NCBI GenBank assembly: GCA_052273485.1
Contig: DAVZID010000007.1
Span: forward strand, 1-64,000
Source: Anthropogastromicrobium sp052273485
Lineage (GTDB): Bacteria > Bacillota > Clostridia > Lachnospirales > Lachnospiraceae
Direction of reading: 5' to 3'
DNA: 64,000 bases
A program made the translations under genes and the position numbers. This document shows positions 32,772 to 41,752 of the stretch, piece by piece (the stretch's first letter is position 1; the number at the start of each line of letters is the position of its first letter). Below the pieces are notes generated by a model that worked only from the letters and a program-made list of their open reading frames with translations, had not been told where the DNA came from and searched no databases.

Positions 32772-35051
32772 TTAGCCATTCGAACGTTCGATATCAATGA
32801 CGCTGTTGACCGACATTAAGCGGTTGATCAGCTGCTGGAGTGCCTCCACGCCGCCAATTTCAAACGACATGTTGATAGTTGCTGTTCCCTGCTTACTTGT
32901 CTTGGAACTCATAGACGCAATGTCAATCTCACGCTCGGTAAAGATCTTCGAGATATCTGCAAAAACACCAATACGATTGTTGCAGTAAATCTTGATCTCC
33001 GCCATAAATTTCTCTGTCGAATGAAGGCTTTCCTGCTGCCACTCGACATCGACAAGTCTTGACTTCTCAGACTCTGGAAGCACCATTACATTCACACAAT
33101 CGGTACGGTGAATAGAAATGCCTCGTCCCCTGGTGATAAATCCAACGATCTCGTCACCTGGAACAGGAGAACAGCATCTGGAGAAACGAACGTTGACATC
33201 AACAACGCCATTTACAAGAACGCCGCTGGTGCTGCGAATCTTCACTGGCTTACTCTTGTTGCCCTCAATTACTGCCGCTAATACCTGCTCGTCAGTCGGT
33301 GCTTTCTTCTTGGATTCCTGATACAGATCAATCAGCTTGTTTACAATCTGGCCTTCCTTAAGACCGCCATGTCCAACTGCTGCCAGCACAGAATCCCAAT
33401 CGCGGAAGCCGTACTTTGCGACAACCTTCTTGACAAACTCTGGCTTTGTCAGCTCGCTGATCTCAAAGCCCTTGCCCTTGGCACAGCTTGCAACAAGTTC
33501 CTTTCCTCTGGTAATGTTGCCCGCTCTTCCTTCCTGCTTGAACCACTGATTGATCTTATTCTTTGCCTGTGTACTCTTTGCAATGTTTAGCCAGTCACGG
33601 CTCGGTCCCTTGACGTTCTGAGACGTAAAGATCTCAATACGGTCACCATTTTGAATCTTATAATCCAGCGGAACCATCTTGCCGTTGACTGCTGCCTGCT
33701 TCATGCGGTTTCCGACTGCGGAATGGATGCTGTAGGCAAAGTCAATCGGTGTAGAGCCTGCCGGAAGGTTCTTGACATCACCCTGTGGGGTAAAGCAGTA
33801 CACGTTATCCGAGAACAAATCAAGGTCATTTTTGACCATGCTCATAAATTCCTTGTTATCGGAAACATCCTTCTGCCACTCCAGAATCTGACGCAGCCAG
33901 GAAAGCTTTGCCTCCTCATCACGCACAGTTGTGTCACCCGATCCGCGCTCCTTGTACTTCCAGTGCGCTGCGATACCATATTCAGCGGTGCGGTGCATCT
34001 CAAAGGTACGAATCTGAATCTCAAACGGCTGTCCGTTTTTAGCGATCAGCGTCGTATGAAGGGACTGGTACATGTTCGGCTTTGGCATCGCAATGTAGTC
34101 CTTAAAACGAACGGTGATCGGATGATACATTTCGTGGATAACACCGAGTGCAGCGTAACAATCCTTTACCGTGTCAACAATGATACGAACGGCAAAGATA
34201 TCGTAGATCTGATCGAGCGTTTTATCCTGATTGACCATCTTTTTGTAGATGCTAAACAGATGCTTTACTCGGCCGGAAATCTCTGCCTTAATATCGGCTT
34301 CCTTGAGCTTTACGGCAACCTCAGACTTAATCTCGTCGATGAATCGCTCACGCGCGTCCTGCGTACTGTAAATCTTTTCGGTCAATTCCTTGTACACATC
34401 AGGATGCAGATACATAAGGGCCAAATCGTCAAGCTCCGTCTTAATTTTGGAAATACCAAGACGCGATGCAAGCGGTGAGTAAATCTCAAGTGTCTCTTTT
34501 GCCTTTTGCTTTTGTGTCTCTGGCTTCCAGAACTGTCCGGTACGCATATTGTGTAAACGGTCGGCAAGCTTAACCATGATGACTCGGATATCCTTTGCCA
34601 TCGCGAGGAACATCTTACGCAAATTTTCCGCCTGAATCTCAATCTTATCCATATCCCAGTTGATCTGCGTCAGCTTTGTGACGCCATCAACTAAAAATGC
34701 GATCTCCTCTCCAAACAGATCAATCAACTGCTTAAGTGTTACCGGGGTATCTTCTAGTACATCGTGAAGAAGTCCCGCTGCGATACTCTCCTTATCCAGC
34801 TCAAGCTCCGCCAGAATGATGGCGACACAGAGTGGGTGGATAATGTACGGCTCACCGGAGCGCCTGCGCTGATCTCCATGTGATTTTAGAGCAACCTCAT
34901 AAGCCTTGCGGATCAGTGACAAATCACTAGATGGGTGATACTTTCTGACACTCTCCTCTAATTCTTTATATAACTCTTCCGGCGATGTAAAATTCGCCGG
35001 CGCCTTCACCGAAGGTTTTGGTGGGATTAATCCTTCTTCTTGTGGATTCAT
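32772..35051 (-). CDS. relA: Bifunctional (p)ppGpp synthetase/hydrolase RelA/SpoT (Rel)
   Basis: A 759-residue long RSH enzyme that makes and degrades (p)ppGpp in the stringent response. N-terminal HD hydrolase with GDQRRRSGEPYIIHPL and LHDVLEDTPVT (His and Asp intact, so hydrolysis is expected), synthetase domain with YIAMPKPNMYQSLHTTLI, TGS domain (VYCFTPQGDVKNLPAGSTPI), a Cys-containing zinc-finger region (FSRCCSPVPGDEIVGF) and a C-terminal ACT domain (IYCNNRIGVFADISKIF). Single long Rel enzymes are the norm in Firmicutes. It ends at a strong terminator. Confidence 0.96.
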   Translation of the reverse strand: MNPQEEGLIPPKPSVKAPANFTSPEELYKELEESVRKYHPSSDLSLIRKAYEVALKSHGDQRRRSGEPYIIHPLCVAIILAELELDKESIAAGLLHDVLEDTPVTLKQLIDLFGEEIAFLVDGVTKLTQINWDMDKIEIQAENLRKMFLAMAKDIRVIMVKLADRLHNMRTGQFWKPETQKQKAKETLEIYSPLASRLGISKIKTELDDLALMYLHPDVYKELTEKIYSTQDARERFIDEIKSEVAVKLKEADIKAEISGRVKHLFSIYKKMVNQDKTLDQIYDIFAVRIIVDTVKDCYAALGVIHEMYHPITVRFKDYIAMPKPNMYQSLHTTLIAKNGQPFEIQIRTFEMHRTAEYGIAAHWKYKERGSGDTTVRDEEAKLSWLRQILEWQKDVSDNKEFMSMVKNDLDLFSDNVYCFTPQGDVKNLPAGSTPIDFAYSIHSAVGNRMKQAAVNGKMVPLDYKIQNGDRIEIFTSQNVKGPSRDWLNIAKSTQAKNKINQWFKQEGRAGNITRGKELVASCAKGKGFEISELTKPEFVKKVVAKYGFRDWDSVLAAVGHGGLKEGQIVNKLIDLYQESKKKAPTDEQVLAAVIEGNKSKPVKIRSTSGVLVNGVVDVNVRFSRCCSPVPGDEIVGFITRGRGISIHRTDCVNVMVLPESEKSRLVDVEWQQESLHSTEKFMAEIKIYCNNRIGVFADISKIFTEREIDIASMSSKTSKQGTATINMSFEIGGVEALQQLINRLMSVNSVIDIERSNG

Positions 35052-35184
35052 AAGCAGACACCTCTTTCCTCATTTCAGTCCTTGCATTTACTTCATTGTT
35101 TATTTCAACTCACAATCGTTATTTTCACGGAATCTGACACCTTGAAAATAATTCGACTGCAGCCTGCCTCATGTCAACAGAAGC

Positions 35185-36021
35185 TTATAAGCTTGCGTAC
35201 TTGTCTTCCATAAACTGTCTTGCCTGCTGTGCATTTGACGGAACCGTATCCTCCAACAGCACATGGATATGCGGCTTATGTTCCTTAATATAACGCAGTA
35301 AAAACTCATAGTCCATCTGACCTGTTCCGCATGCGCAGCTTAACAGCTTTCCATTCTCAATCTTGAAGTCCTTTGCATGGATGGTAGCAATATCTGGTCC
35401 AAGGATCTCAACAAACTCCTTGAAGATTGCCGGATAATCCTGATAATTGGACTCGTTCAGCAAATTTACCGGGTCGAAGATGATCTGTAAATTCGGGGAA
35501 TTGATCGCATCGAGAACTTTTCTGGCACGCTTTGCATTGTTTACGATGTGACGGCATACCGGCTCGATTGCAACGATCACGCCAAGCTTCTCTGCATACT
35601 CGACAACCGGGCGCAGATTCTTGATAAAGATCTGAAGTGCTTCCTCGGTAAAGGAAAATGGCTCGGTGCGGTACTCGGTATTGCAAGCACCCGTCTCCGT
35701 ACCAACGACACCAGCGCCAAGAAGACTTGCAAATACAATATGTCTCTTATAGGTATCGATCGTATCCTTCAATGCGGCCTCGTCCGGGGTTGCCAGGTTC
35801 TGATAGCAGCCAAGAACGGCAACGTCTACCTTATTCTCTGCAAACACTTCTTTCATGTACAATGCCATACCAGGAGTTAAAACCTCCTTCTGGGTCGGGA
35901 ACTCATGAACTGCCTTCGGTACTGCCAACTGGCAACAGTGCATCCCCTCATTGTGGATTTCCTTTACAAGCCCTTCAAATGTATCTGCCTTTACATCATG
36001 GGCACGAATTCCGATTCTCAT
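35185..36021 (-). CDS. Sugar phosphate isomerase/epimerase (xylose isomerase-like TIM barrel)
   Basis: A 278-residue protein of the AP endonuclease 2/xylose isomerase-like TIM-barrel superfamily. Metal-binding positions look present: IAIEPVCRHIVNNAKRA (Glu), LQIIFDPVNLLNESNY (Asp), IATIHAKDFKIENGKL (His) and HVLLEDTVPSNAQQ (Glu). Such enzymes isomerise or epimerise sugars or related polyols; the substrate cannot be told from sequence. It sits between recJ and relA; an inverted repeat TTATTTTC/GAAAATAA (35119-35152) follows its stop codon. Confidence 0.85.
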   Translation of the reverse strand: MRIGIRAHDVKADTFEGLVKEIHNEGMHCCQLAVPKAVHEFPTQKEVLTPGMALYMKEVFAENKVDVAVLGCYQNLATPDEAALKDTIDTYKRHIVFASLLGAGVVGTETGACNTEYRTEPFSFTEEALQIFIKNLRPVVEYAEKLGVIVAIEPVCRHIVNNAKRARKVLDAINSPNLQIIFDPVNLLNESNYQDYPAIFKEFVEILGPDIATIHAKDFKIENGKLLSCACGTGQMDYEFLLRYIKEHKPHIHVLLEDTVPSNAQQARQFMEDKYASL

Positions 36022-36126
36022 ACCGTTTCTCCCTCCAAAATTTTTCTTTTTGTCGTTTTTCTTTTAACAATACCATCTGTTTGATGCATTTTGTTGGCAT
36101 TGTTTCATCCGATTTCTTAATTATAC

Positions 36127-37914
36127 TCAATTTGACGAAACTCTGCAATAGTTTTGTATCACGATTTGCAAGCTTCTTTTGCCCTGAAATTCGTTAATTT
36201 GTGGATAATAGGTCACGGCAAGGTCAATTGTATTGCGCATTCCCCGAAGCGCAGCCGCCACATTGTCCCGTCCATACTCCTCCTCAAGGAAGTCGAAGAA
36301 CACATCTGTGTCACCAAAATAGAGTGCATCCATCACGACGCCTTCTGATCCCATGACAGACATTTTGACTACGTTTCGGTTCTTTCCGATGCGTGATAAT
36401 CGAAGTACCGATAAATGCTGTTGCGCAAACAGAGGCTTTTCATTTGCACGGCCAAACGGCTCGAGCTTTTCTAAATCAGCAATCACATCCTCGCTGATAT
36501 AACCAAGCGGCATCGCCACGTCAATCATGACAAGTGGCATTAGCTGCGTCGGTGTGAGGGTGCAGCGCACATTTAATCCTTCTCGCAAGGTCTCCAAATT
36601 GTTCTTTTCCATCGTCAAACCAGCCGCCATCTTGTGTCCGCCAAAGCGAAGAAATAGCTTACGAAATGCGCTAAGTTCTGCAAACATATCGTAATCGTCG
36701 ATGCTTCTGCCGGACGCCTTGATCTGGCCATCCTCTGCTGCATCGGTAAAGACGAGCACTGGGCGGTAATAGCGCTCACGAAGACGACCTGCAATGATAC
36801 CGGCCACACTCTCGTGGCAATCTGGTATGTAAACAAGATAGACACGCTCATCTTTCCATGGTGCATGTTCGATAATCTCCACTGCACGCTCCGTTCCTAC
36901 TCGCGTCAGTTCTTTTCGCTCCTCGTTCATCGCCCAAAGCTCACCTGCTAAGGCAAGTACCTGATCGTGTTCGGTTGATTCGAGAAGTGCCAATGCATGC
37001 ACGATTGTGTCAAGTCGGCCTGCCGCATTGAAGCAAGGACCTAAGATAAAGCCGATGTGATACGCGCGGATCTGCTCCGGCGAAATGCCGCACACCTCCA
37101 TCAGTGCACGAAGACCAACATGTGTCGTGTGATTCAAATAAGACAATCCGATGCGCACGAGGATTCGATTTTCTCCGACAAGCTCCATGACATCGGCCAC
37201 GGTCGCGATCGCTGTGTACTGCAAAAAGATTTCCTGGCGGCTCATCGTGCGTTTCATACGGCGAAATAGAAGTGCCATAAGCTGATACGCAACGCCGGTT
37301 CCACACAAACTCTTGAATGGATATGCGCAATCCTCCTGCTTTGGATCAACGATCGCATCCGCGATTGGAAGCATGTAGTTTTTCTTTCCGTTCTTTTCCT
37401 CAAATGGCACCTCATGGTGATCGGTCACAATAACCGTCATGCCAAGCTTTTTCGCCTCCTCGACCGCCTCAAATGCAGCGATTCCATTATCACAGGTAAG
37501 AAGCACCTCTGCCCCCTGCGCATGTGCCTCCTGCACAATACGGCTGTTTACGCCATAACCTTCCGTCACACGGTTTGGCGTAAAGATTGCGGCACATCCT
37601 CCTAGCTCAATGATCGCTTCCTTTAAGAGAAGACCAGAAAAAATTCCGTCATTATCAAAATCGCTTGAGATCGCAATCAATTTCTTATGGACAATCGCAT
37701 CTTCAAGCAAAGCCGCTGCTTTGTCTGCATCCTTCATCAATGAAGGATCACTCAGCATATCTAGTGTACCTTTTAAGTAGCTTTCAATCTCCTCTTTTGT
37801 CTCGACATCGCGGTTTCTCATAATTCTTGCCGTCACCTGATTGATGCCGTATGCTCTGCTGATAGCCGCAAAATCTGCCTTTTTCGCGTACAGACGCCAG
37901 CGCTCTTTTTTCAT
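36127..37914 (-). CDS. recJ: RecJ-like single-stranded DNA exonuclease
   Basis: A 595-residue DHH-superfamily phosphoesterase. Motif I reads ISSDFDNDGIFSGLLLKEAI rather than the usual DYDVDG; motif III is VTDHHEVPF; the DHHA1 part has ASGRSIDDYDMF and LRFGGHKMAAGLTM. The C-terminal OB region (NRNVVKMSVMGSEGV) completes the RecJ layout. RecJ degrades 5' ends of single strands in recombination and repair. The Asn in motif I differs from the common Val but keeps the metal-binding Asp residues. It lies upstream of the isomerase and relA. Confidence 0.9.
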   Translation of the reverse strand: MKKERWRLYAKKADFAAISRAYGINQVTARIMRNRDVETKEEIESYLKGTLDMLSDPSLMKDADKAAALLEDAIVHKKLIAISSDFDNDGIFSGLLLKEAIIELGGCAAIFTPNRVTEGYGVNSRIVQEAHAQGAEVLLTCDNGIAAFEAVEEAKKLGMTVIVTDHHEVPFEEKNGKKNYMLPIADAIVDPKQEDCAYPFKSLCGTGVAYQLMALLFRRMKRTMSRQEIFLQYTAIATVADVMELVGENRILVRIGLSYLNHTTHVGLRALMEVCGISPEQIRAYHIGFILGPCFNAAGRLDTIVHALALLESTEHDQVLALAGELWAMNEERKELTRVGTERAVEIIEHAPWKDERVYLVYIPDCHESVAGIIAGRLRERYYRPVLVFTDAAEDGQIKASGRSIDDYDMFAELSAFRKLFLRFGGHKMAAGLTMEKNNLETLREGLNVRCTLTPTQLMPLVMIDVAMPLGYISEDVIADLEKLEPFGRANEKPLFAQQHLSVLRLSRIGKNRNVVKMSVMGSEGVVMDALYFGDTDVFFDFLEEEYGRDNVAAALRGMRNTIDLAVTYYPQINEFQGKRSLQIVIQNYCRVSSN

Positions 37915-38015
37915 TCTTGTTTTTCCTTTCTCTTTGCAATTACAGCTGCACTTAAAGCTTTTTAATTAAGCTTTGCAATTGCCTTTTAAACTTTTCAGTT
38001 GCCTTTTCATTTTTG

Positions 38016-39563
38016 TTATGCCTTATGGCCGCCAATCTGCTCATTTCGTTCTTTTGCAGTCGCCCCATCAAGCAGATTCATCCCCTTTAAAATCGCATTT
38101 TTGCCAAATTTCTTTTTGATCTGAAGCATGGCCTGCTGCATTTTCTTTTCCTTCTCAAGTGCTGCATCCTCTTCCTTTTCCTGCTTTTCAAGCGCCTCAT
38201 AATCCGTAAACAAATCCAGTTGCTGCGGTGCTTTCTTCGTAGCCTCTGAGCCTTCCGGCACGACATGGTTTGCCGTCAGGCTAAGCTTTCTTACCAAAAG
38301 ATTTGGATCAATAATCTGGTCATACAGTTTTAATACCGTTTTTGTTGCAAGTTTTGCAGAAGACGTAAAGCGCCCGATATTGGCGCTTCCATGCGCACTT
38401 TTCGGAAGCTGTCTTCCATACCGATCGGTTTCAATCGGTCCATGATAACATTCCCTGCGCTTCGGATCCTTTAAATTTTCAACATCATACTGAATTGCTA
38501 GTGCCATCTGATCCGTGACAAGACCTTGGTCCACTAGCCGCAAAAGCAGCTGATCCGTCATTTCCTTCACAATCAGACGCGTTTTCTCTGCCGTATATGG
38601 GCAATGAAGAACCTGACCATTTTCAATACTGCTCGACTGTGGGCGATATGCTTTAATCAGTGCAATCGTGCATGGCTCCCATCCCCAGGCATGATCAATT
38701 ATAAGCTCTGCATTGATGCCAAAAAGACGATACAGCAATTCCTCATTGTGAAACTGATTGGCCTGTCCAACAGAGCACCACGCGATATCTCCCATCGTAA
38801 ACATTCCATTTTGCTCTAGCTTTTTCGCTGTCTGTGGACCGATTCGCCAAAAGTCCGTGAGCGGACGATGATCCCAAAGCTTTTCGCGATAGCTCATTTC
38901 GGTCAGCTGCGCAATGCGCACACCATCGCGATCTGCCGGAATGTGCTTTGCCTCAATATCCATTGCAATTTTTGCCAGATACAAATTCGACCCAATCCCT
39001 GCTGTTGCGGTAACACCTGTTGCCTTTAGCACATCACGAATCATTTGACTTGCAAACTCATAGGCACTAAGCCCTGTTAAGATCAAATACTGCGTGATAT
39101 CGACAAACACCTCATCAATCGAATACGCATGAATATCCTCCGGTGCCACATACTTTAAATAAATCTGATAAATTTTTGTACTGTATTCAATGTATTTTGC
39201 CATTCGAGGCGGTGCAATAATATAGTCAATTTGATATTCCGGATGCTTTACAAGTTCATTTGCATCGCTGGATGAACCCAAAAATTGACGCCGTGGAAGT
39301 GAAAGAAGTCTCTTGCCATTTGCCTGCTTGACCATCTGCACCACCTCAAAAAGCCTTGCACGCCCTCCGATGCCATAGCGCTTCAGCGACGGAGATACTG
39401 CAAGGCAAATTGTTTTTTCAGTTAGCGTGGCATCTGCCACAACCAGATTTGTGCAAAGCGGATCAAGGCCACGCTCAACACATTCAACCGATGCAAAGAA
39501 GGATTTTAAATCAATGCAAAGGTACGTTTTGTAAGTTTTGCTCTCAGTCATTTCAGTCATCAT
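38016..39563 (-). CDS. Y-family DNA polymerase (UmuC/UvrX-like)
   Basis: A 515-residue translesion polymerase. The catalytic carboxylates are in LCIDLKSFFASVECVERG (near residue 15) and YSIDEVFVDIT (about residue 145). A helix-hairpin-helix segment (RIGPQTAKKLEQNGMFTMGDIA) and the little-finger region (AYRPQSSSIENGQVL) follow. The Lys/Glu-rich C-terminal part (about 450-500) is longer than in DinB. It overlaps the preceding small gene by 11 bases, the usual pairing for UvrX-type polymerases in Firmicutes. No LexA box was recognised upstream. Confidence 0.93.
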   Translation of the reverse strand: MMTEMTESKTYKTYLCIDLKSFFASVECVERGLDPLCTNLVVADATLTEKTICLAVSPSLKRYGIGGRARLFEVVQMVKQANGKRLLSLPRRQFLGSSSDANELVKHPEYQIDYIIAPPRMAKYIEYSTKIYQIYLKYVAPEDIHAYSIDEVFVDITQYLILTGLSAYEFASQMIRDVLKATGVTATAGIGSNLYLAKIAMDIEAKHIPADRDGVRIAQLTEMSYREKLWDHRPLTDFWRIGPQTAKKLEQNGMFTMGDIAWCSVGQANQFHNEELLYRLFGINAELIIDHAWGWEPCTIALIKAYRPQSSSIENGQVLHCPYTAEKTRLIVKEMTDQLLLRLVDQGLVTDQMALAIQYDVENLKDPKRRECYHGPIETDRYGRQLPKSAHGSANIGRFTSSAKLATKTVLKLYDQIIDPNLLVRKLSLTANHVVPEGSEATKKAPQQLDLFTDYEALEKQEKEEDAALEKEKKMQQAMLQIKKKFGKNAILKGMNLLDGATAKERNEQIGGHKA

Positions 39564-39774
39564 ACTGCTCCATTTCGATATACGCTTCTGTTTGTTGTAT
39601 GGATTTTTTTACCGTTTCTTTTACCGCCGCATCATACCCTCTAAGCGCGGCATAAGAGCCAAACTGCGCAGCACGATCCGACAGCGCCATCTGCGGATGA
39701 CGCTTCGAGACATGGTGGGGAAGATTGATGATATCGGCATATTTACTAGCACATTTATTGACACGTTGATCCAC
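39553..39774 (-). CDS. Small partner of the Y-family polymerase (YolD-like)
   Basis: A 73-residue protein with KYADIINLPHHVSKRHPQMA and LSDRAAQFGSYAALRGYDAA, a pattern I know from small ORFs before Y-family polymerase genes in Clostridia, similar in position to YolD. The reading frame begins with GTG at 39774; GGGAGG lies 13 bases upstream, a long spacing. Its end overlaps the polymerase start by 11 bases, implying coupled translation and perhaps a regulatory or complex-forming role. Confidence 0.75.
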   Translation of the reverse strand: MDQRVNKCASKYADIINLPHHVSKRHPQMALSDRAAQFGSYAALRGYDAAVKETVKKSIQQTEAYIEMEQYDD

Positions 39775-39928
39775 TTGAGTTTTTTCGCCTCCCGTCTCTT
39801 ACTGTTCATGTGGACACTTGATCACATCCACTTGCTTTACCCAGCTAAGATTATCATTATCGCAATGTGCAACAGAACCACTAGTTTCTTCGGTCTGCCA
39901 GTTGGTGTAAAGCATCACCAAATCATAA

Positions 39929-39956
39929 AGACACTGCATGTCTCCATACAGTGTCT
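39929..39956 (-). terminator. Hairpin after the ilvB gene
   Basis: AGACACTG/CAGTGTCT with a 12-base loop, followed on the minus strand by TTTATGATTT, about 30 bases beyond the ilvB stop. It is the likely end of the leuB-ilvD-ilvB transcript. Confidence 0.6.
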
Positions 39957-39988
39957 CCATAATCTAGTGTTTTCTAGGATTTTGTTTT

Positions 39989-41677
39989 TTATCTTCCAAA
40001 CTTCTCAGCAACGTCCTCTTCTCCGAAGCACTCGCTGATCGGTGCACCCGGTGCTACCATCGGGAATACCTTATCGTCCTTGTCGATCTGTGCGTCGATG
40101 ACAACTGGAATATTCAGTTCGATTGCTTCCTTGAGTGCAGCATCAAACTCTTCGCAGGTGCTTACGGTGTAGCCCTTTGCACCGAGTCCCTCTGCCACCT
40201 TTGCAAAGTCAACGCGGTCGTTCAATACGGTCTGGGAATATCTCTGTCCGTAGAACAGATCCTGCCACTGGCGTACCATACCAAGTACATGGTTGTTTAC
40301 AACGACCTCGATTACTGGGATGTTATATCTGGTTGCGGTTGCGATCTCGTTCATGTTCATACGGAAGCAGCCATCTCCTGCGATATTGAATACGAGCTTA
40401 TCCTTACGCGCCATCTTTGCACCGATCGCTGCGCCAAGGCCGTAGCCCATGGTTCCCAATCCGCCGGAGGTCAGAAGCTGTCTTGGTGCCTTGTACTTGT
40501 AGTACTGAGCTGCCCACATCTGATGCTGACCTACCTCGGTGGAGATAATGGCATCACCATTTGTCTCCTCATAAATCTTCTCAATGATGTACGGACCAGT
40601 CAAAACACCCTTATGATAGGTCATCGGATGATCTTCCTCAAAGCTCTTTACCTCTTTGATCCATTCCTTGTGATTCATCTGCGAAAGCTTTGCATTTAAC
40701 TCCTCCAAGATTACCTTTACATCACCGATTACGCTCGCATCGGTCTTAATGTTTTTGTTGATCTCAGCCGGGTCAATATCAAGCTGAAGAATCTTTGCAT
40801 TGGAAGCAAATTTCTTTGCATTTCCGTAAACACGGTCACTGAAACGAGCGCCGACAACAACGAGCAGATCACACTTGCTTACGCCGTTGTTTGCAGCCTT
40901 TGTTCCGTGCATACCAAGCATACCCGTGTAAAGCGGATCGGTACCGTCAAATGCACCCTTGCCCATTAAGGTATCGGTAACTGGTGCATCTACCTTGTGT
41001 ACGAACTCGTTTAACTCTGCGGATGCTCCAGATGCGATTGCACCGCCGCCGACAAAGACGTATGGCTTCTTGGATGCCTGAATCAACTCAAGTGCTTCCT
41101 CGATATCAGCCTTCTTGATGGTATCGGTGACACGTCTGATCTGCTCTGGCTCTTTGCGCACATAATCAGCCTTGTTTGCTGTAACGTCCTTTGTGATATC
41201 GATCAGGACCGGACCCGGACGACCTTCCTTTGCAATCTTGAAGGCACGACGGATGGTATCGGCCAGCTTATTTACATCCTTTACGATGAAATTGTGCTTG
41301 GTGATCGGCATGGTCACACCAGCGATATCGATCTCCTGGAAGGAATCTCTTCCGAGAAGGGAAACGGCGACGTTACAAGTAATCGCAATAATCGGGATAG
41401 AATCCATGTATGCCGTTGCAATTCCGGTTACCAGATTGGTGGCACCAGGACCGGAAGTTGCCATGCAGACACCTACCTTTCCGGTCGCCCTTGCATAGCC
41501 GTCCGCTGCATGAGACGCGCCCTGCTCATGGGAAGTTAAAATATGTGTGATTTCATCCGAATGCTTGTAAAGAGCATCGTATACGTTAAGAATGCAGCCG
41601 CCCGGATAGCCGAACACGGTATCTACGCCCTGTTCCCTTAAACACTGTACTATAATCTCAGAACCTGTTAACTCCAT
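39989..41677 (-). CDS. ilvB: Acetolactate synthase large subunit
   Basis: A 562-residue ThDP-dependent enzyme that condenses pyruvate (or pyruvate with 2-oxobutyrate) in branched-chain amino acid synthesis. LTSHEQGASHAADGYARATG carries the catalytic Glu, RRAFKIAKEGRPGPVLIDI and LDIDPAEINKNIKTD the FAD/inner domain, and GDGCFRMNMNEIATATRYN the ThDP/Mg site. The regulatory subunit ilvN is not next to it. It follows ilvD by 75 bases in the leuB-ilvD-ilvB unit. Confidence 0.96.
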   Translation of the reverse strand: MELTGSEIIVQCLREQGVDTVFGYPGGCILNVYDALYKHSDEITHILTSHEQGASHAADGYARATGKVGVCMATSGPGATNLVTGIATAYMDSIPIIAITCNVAVSLLGRDSFQEIDIAGVTMPITKHNFIVKDVNKLADTIRRAFKIAKEGRPGPVLIDITKDVTANKADYVRKEPEQIRRVTDTIKKADIEEALELIQASKKPYVFVGGGAIASGASAELNEFVHKVDAPVTDTLMGKGAFDGTDPLYTGMLGMHGTKAANNGVSKCDLLVVVGARFSDRVYGNAKKFASNAKILQLDIDPAEINKNIKTDASVIGDVKVILEELNAKLSQMNHKEWIKEVKSFEEDHPMTYHKGVLTGPYIIEKIYEETNGDAIISTEVGQHQMWAAQYYKYKAPRQLLTSGGLGTMGYGLGAAIGAKMARKDKLVFNIAGDGCFRMNMNEIATATRYNIPVIEVVVNNHVLGMVRQWQDLFYGQRYSQTVLNDRVDFAKVAEGLGAKGYTVSTCEEFDAALKEAIELNIPVVIDAQIDKDDKVFPMVAPGAPISECFGEEDVAEKFGR

Positions 41678-41752
41678 ATTTATTTGTCCTTCCTTTATTT
41701 CTCTGTCTCTATTTGTCCTCTACTGGACTTTTTACTTCTAATTATCTTTTTT

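Noticed and set aside
33651..34478. Plus-strand open frame of 275 codons opposite relA
   Set aside because: Long, but entirely antisense to the synthetase domain of relA, with Cys/His/Leu-rich composition typical of a shadow frame.
39775..39928. LexA box upstream of the Y-family polymerase pair
   Set aside because: No GAAC-N4-GTTC-like palindrome is present; TGGTG-N8-CACCA at about 39903-39920 does not fit.
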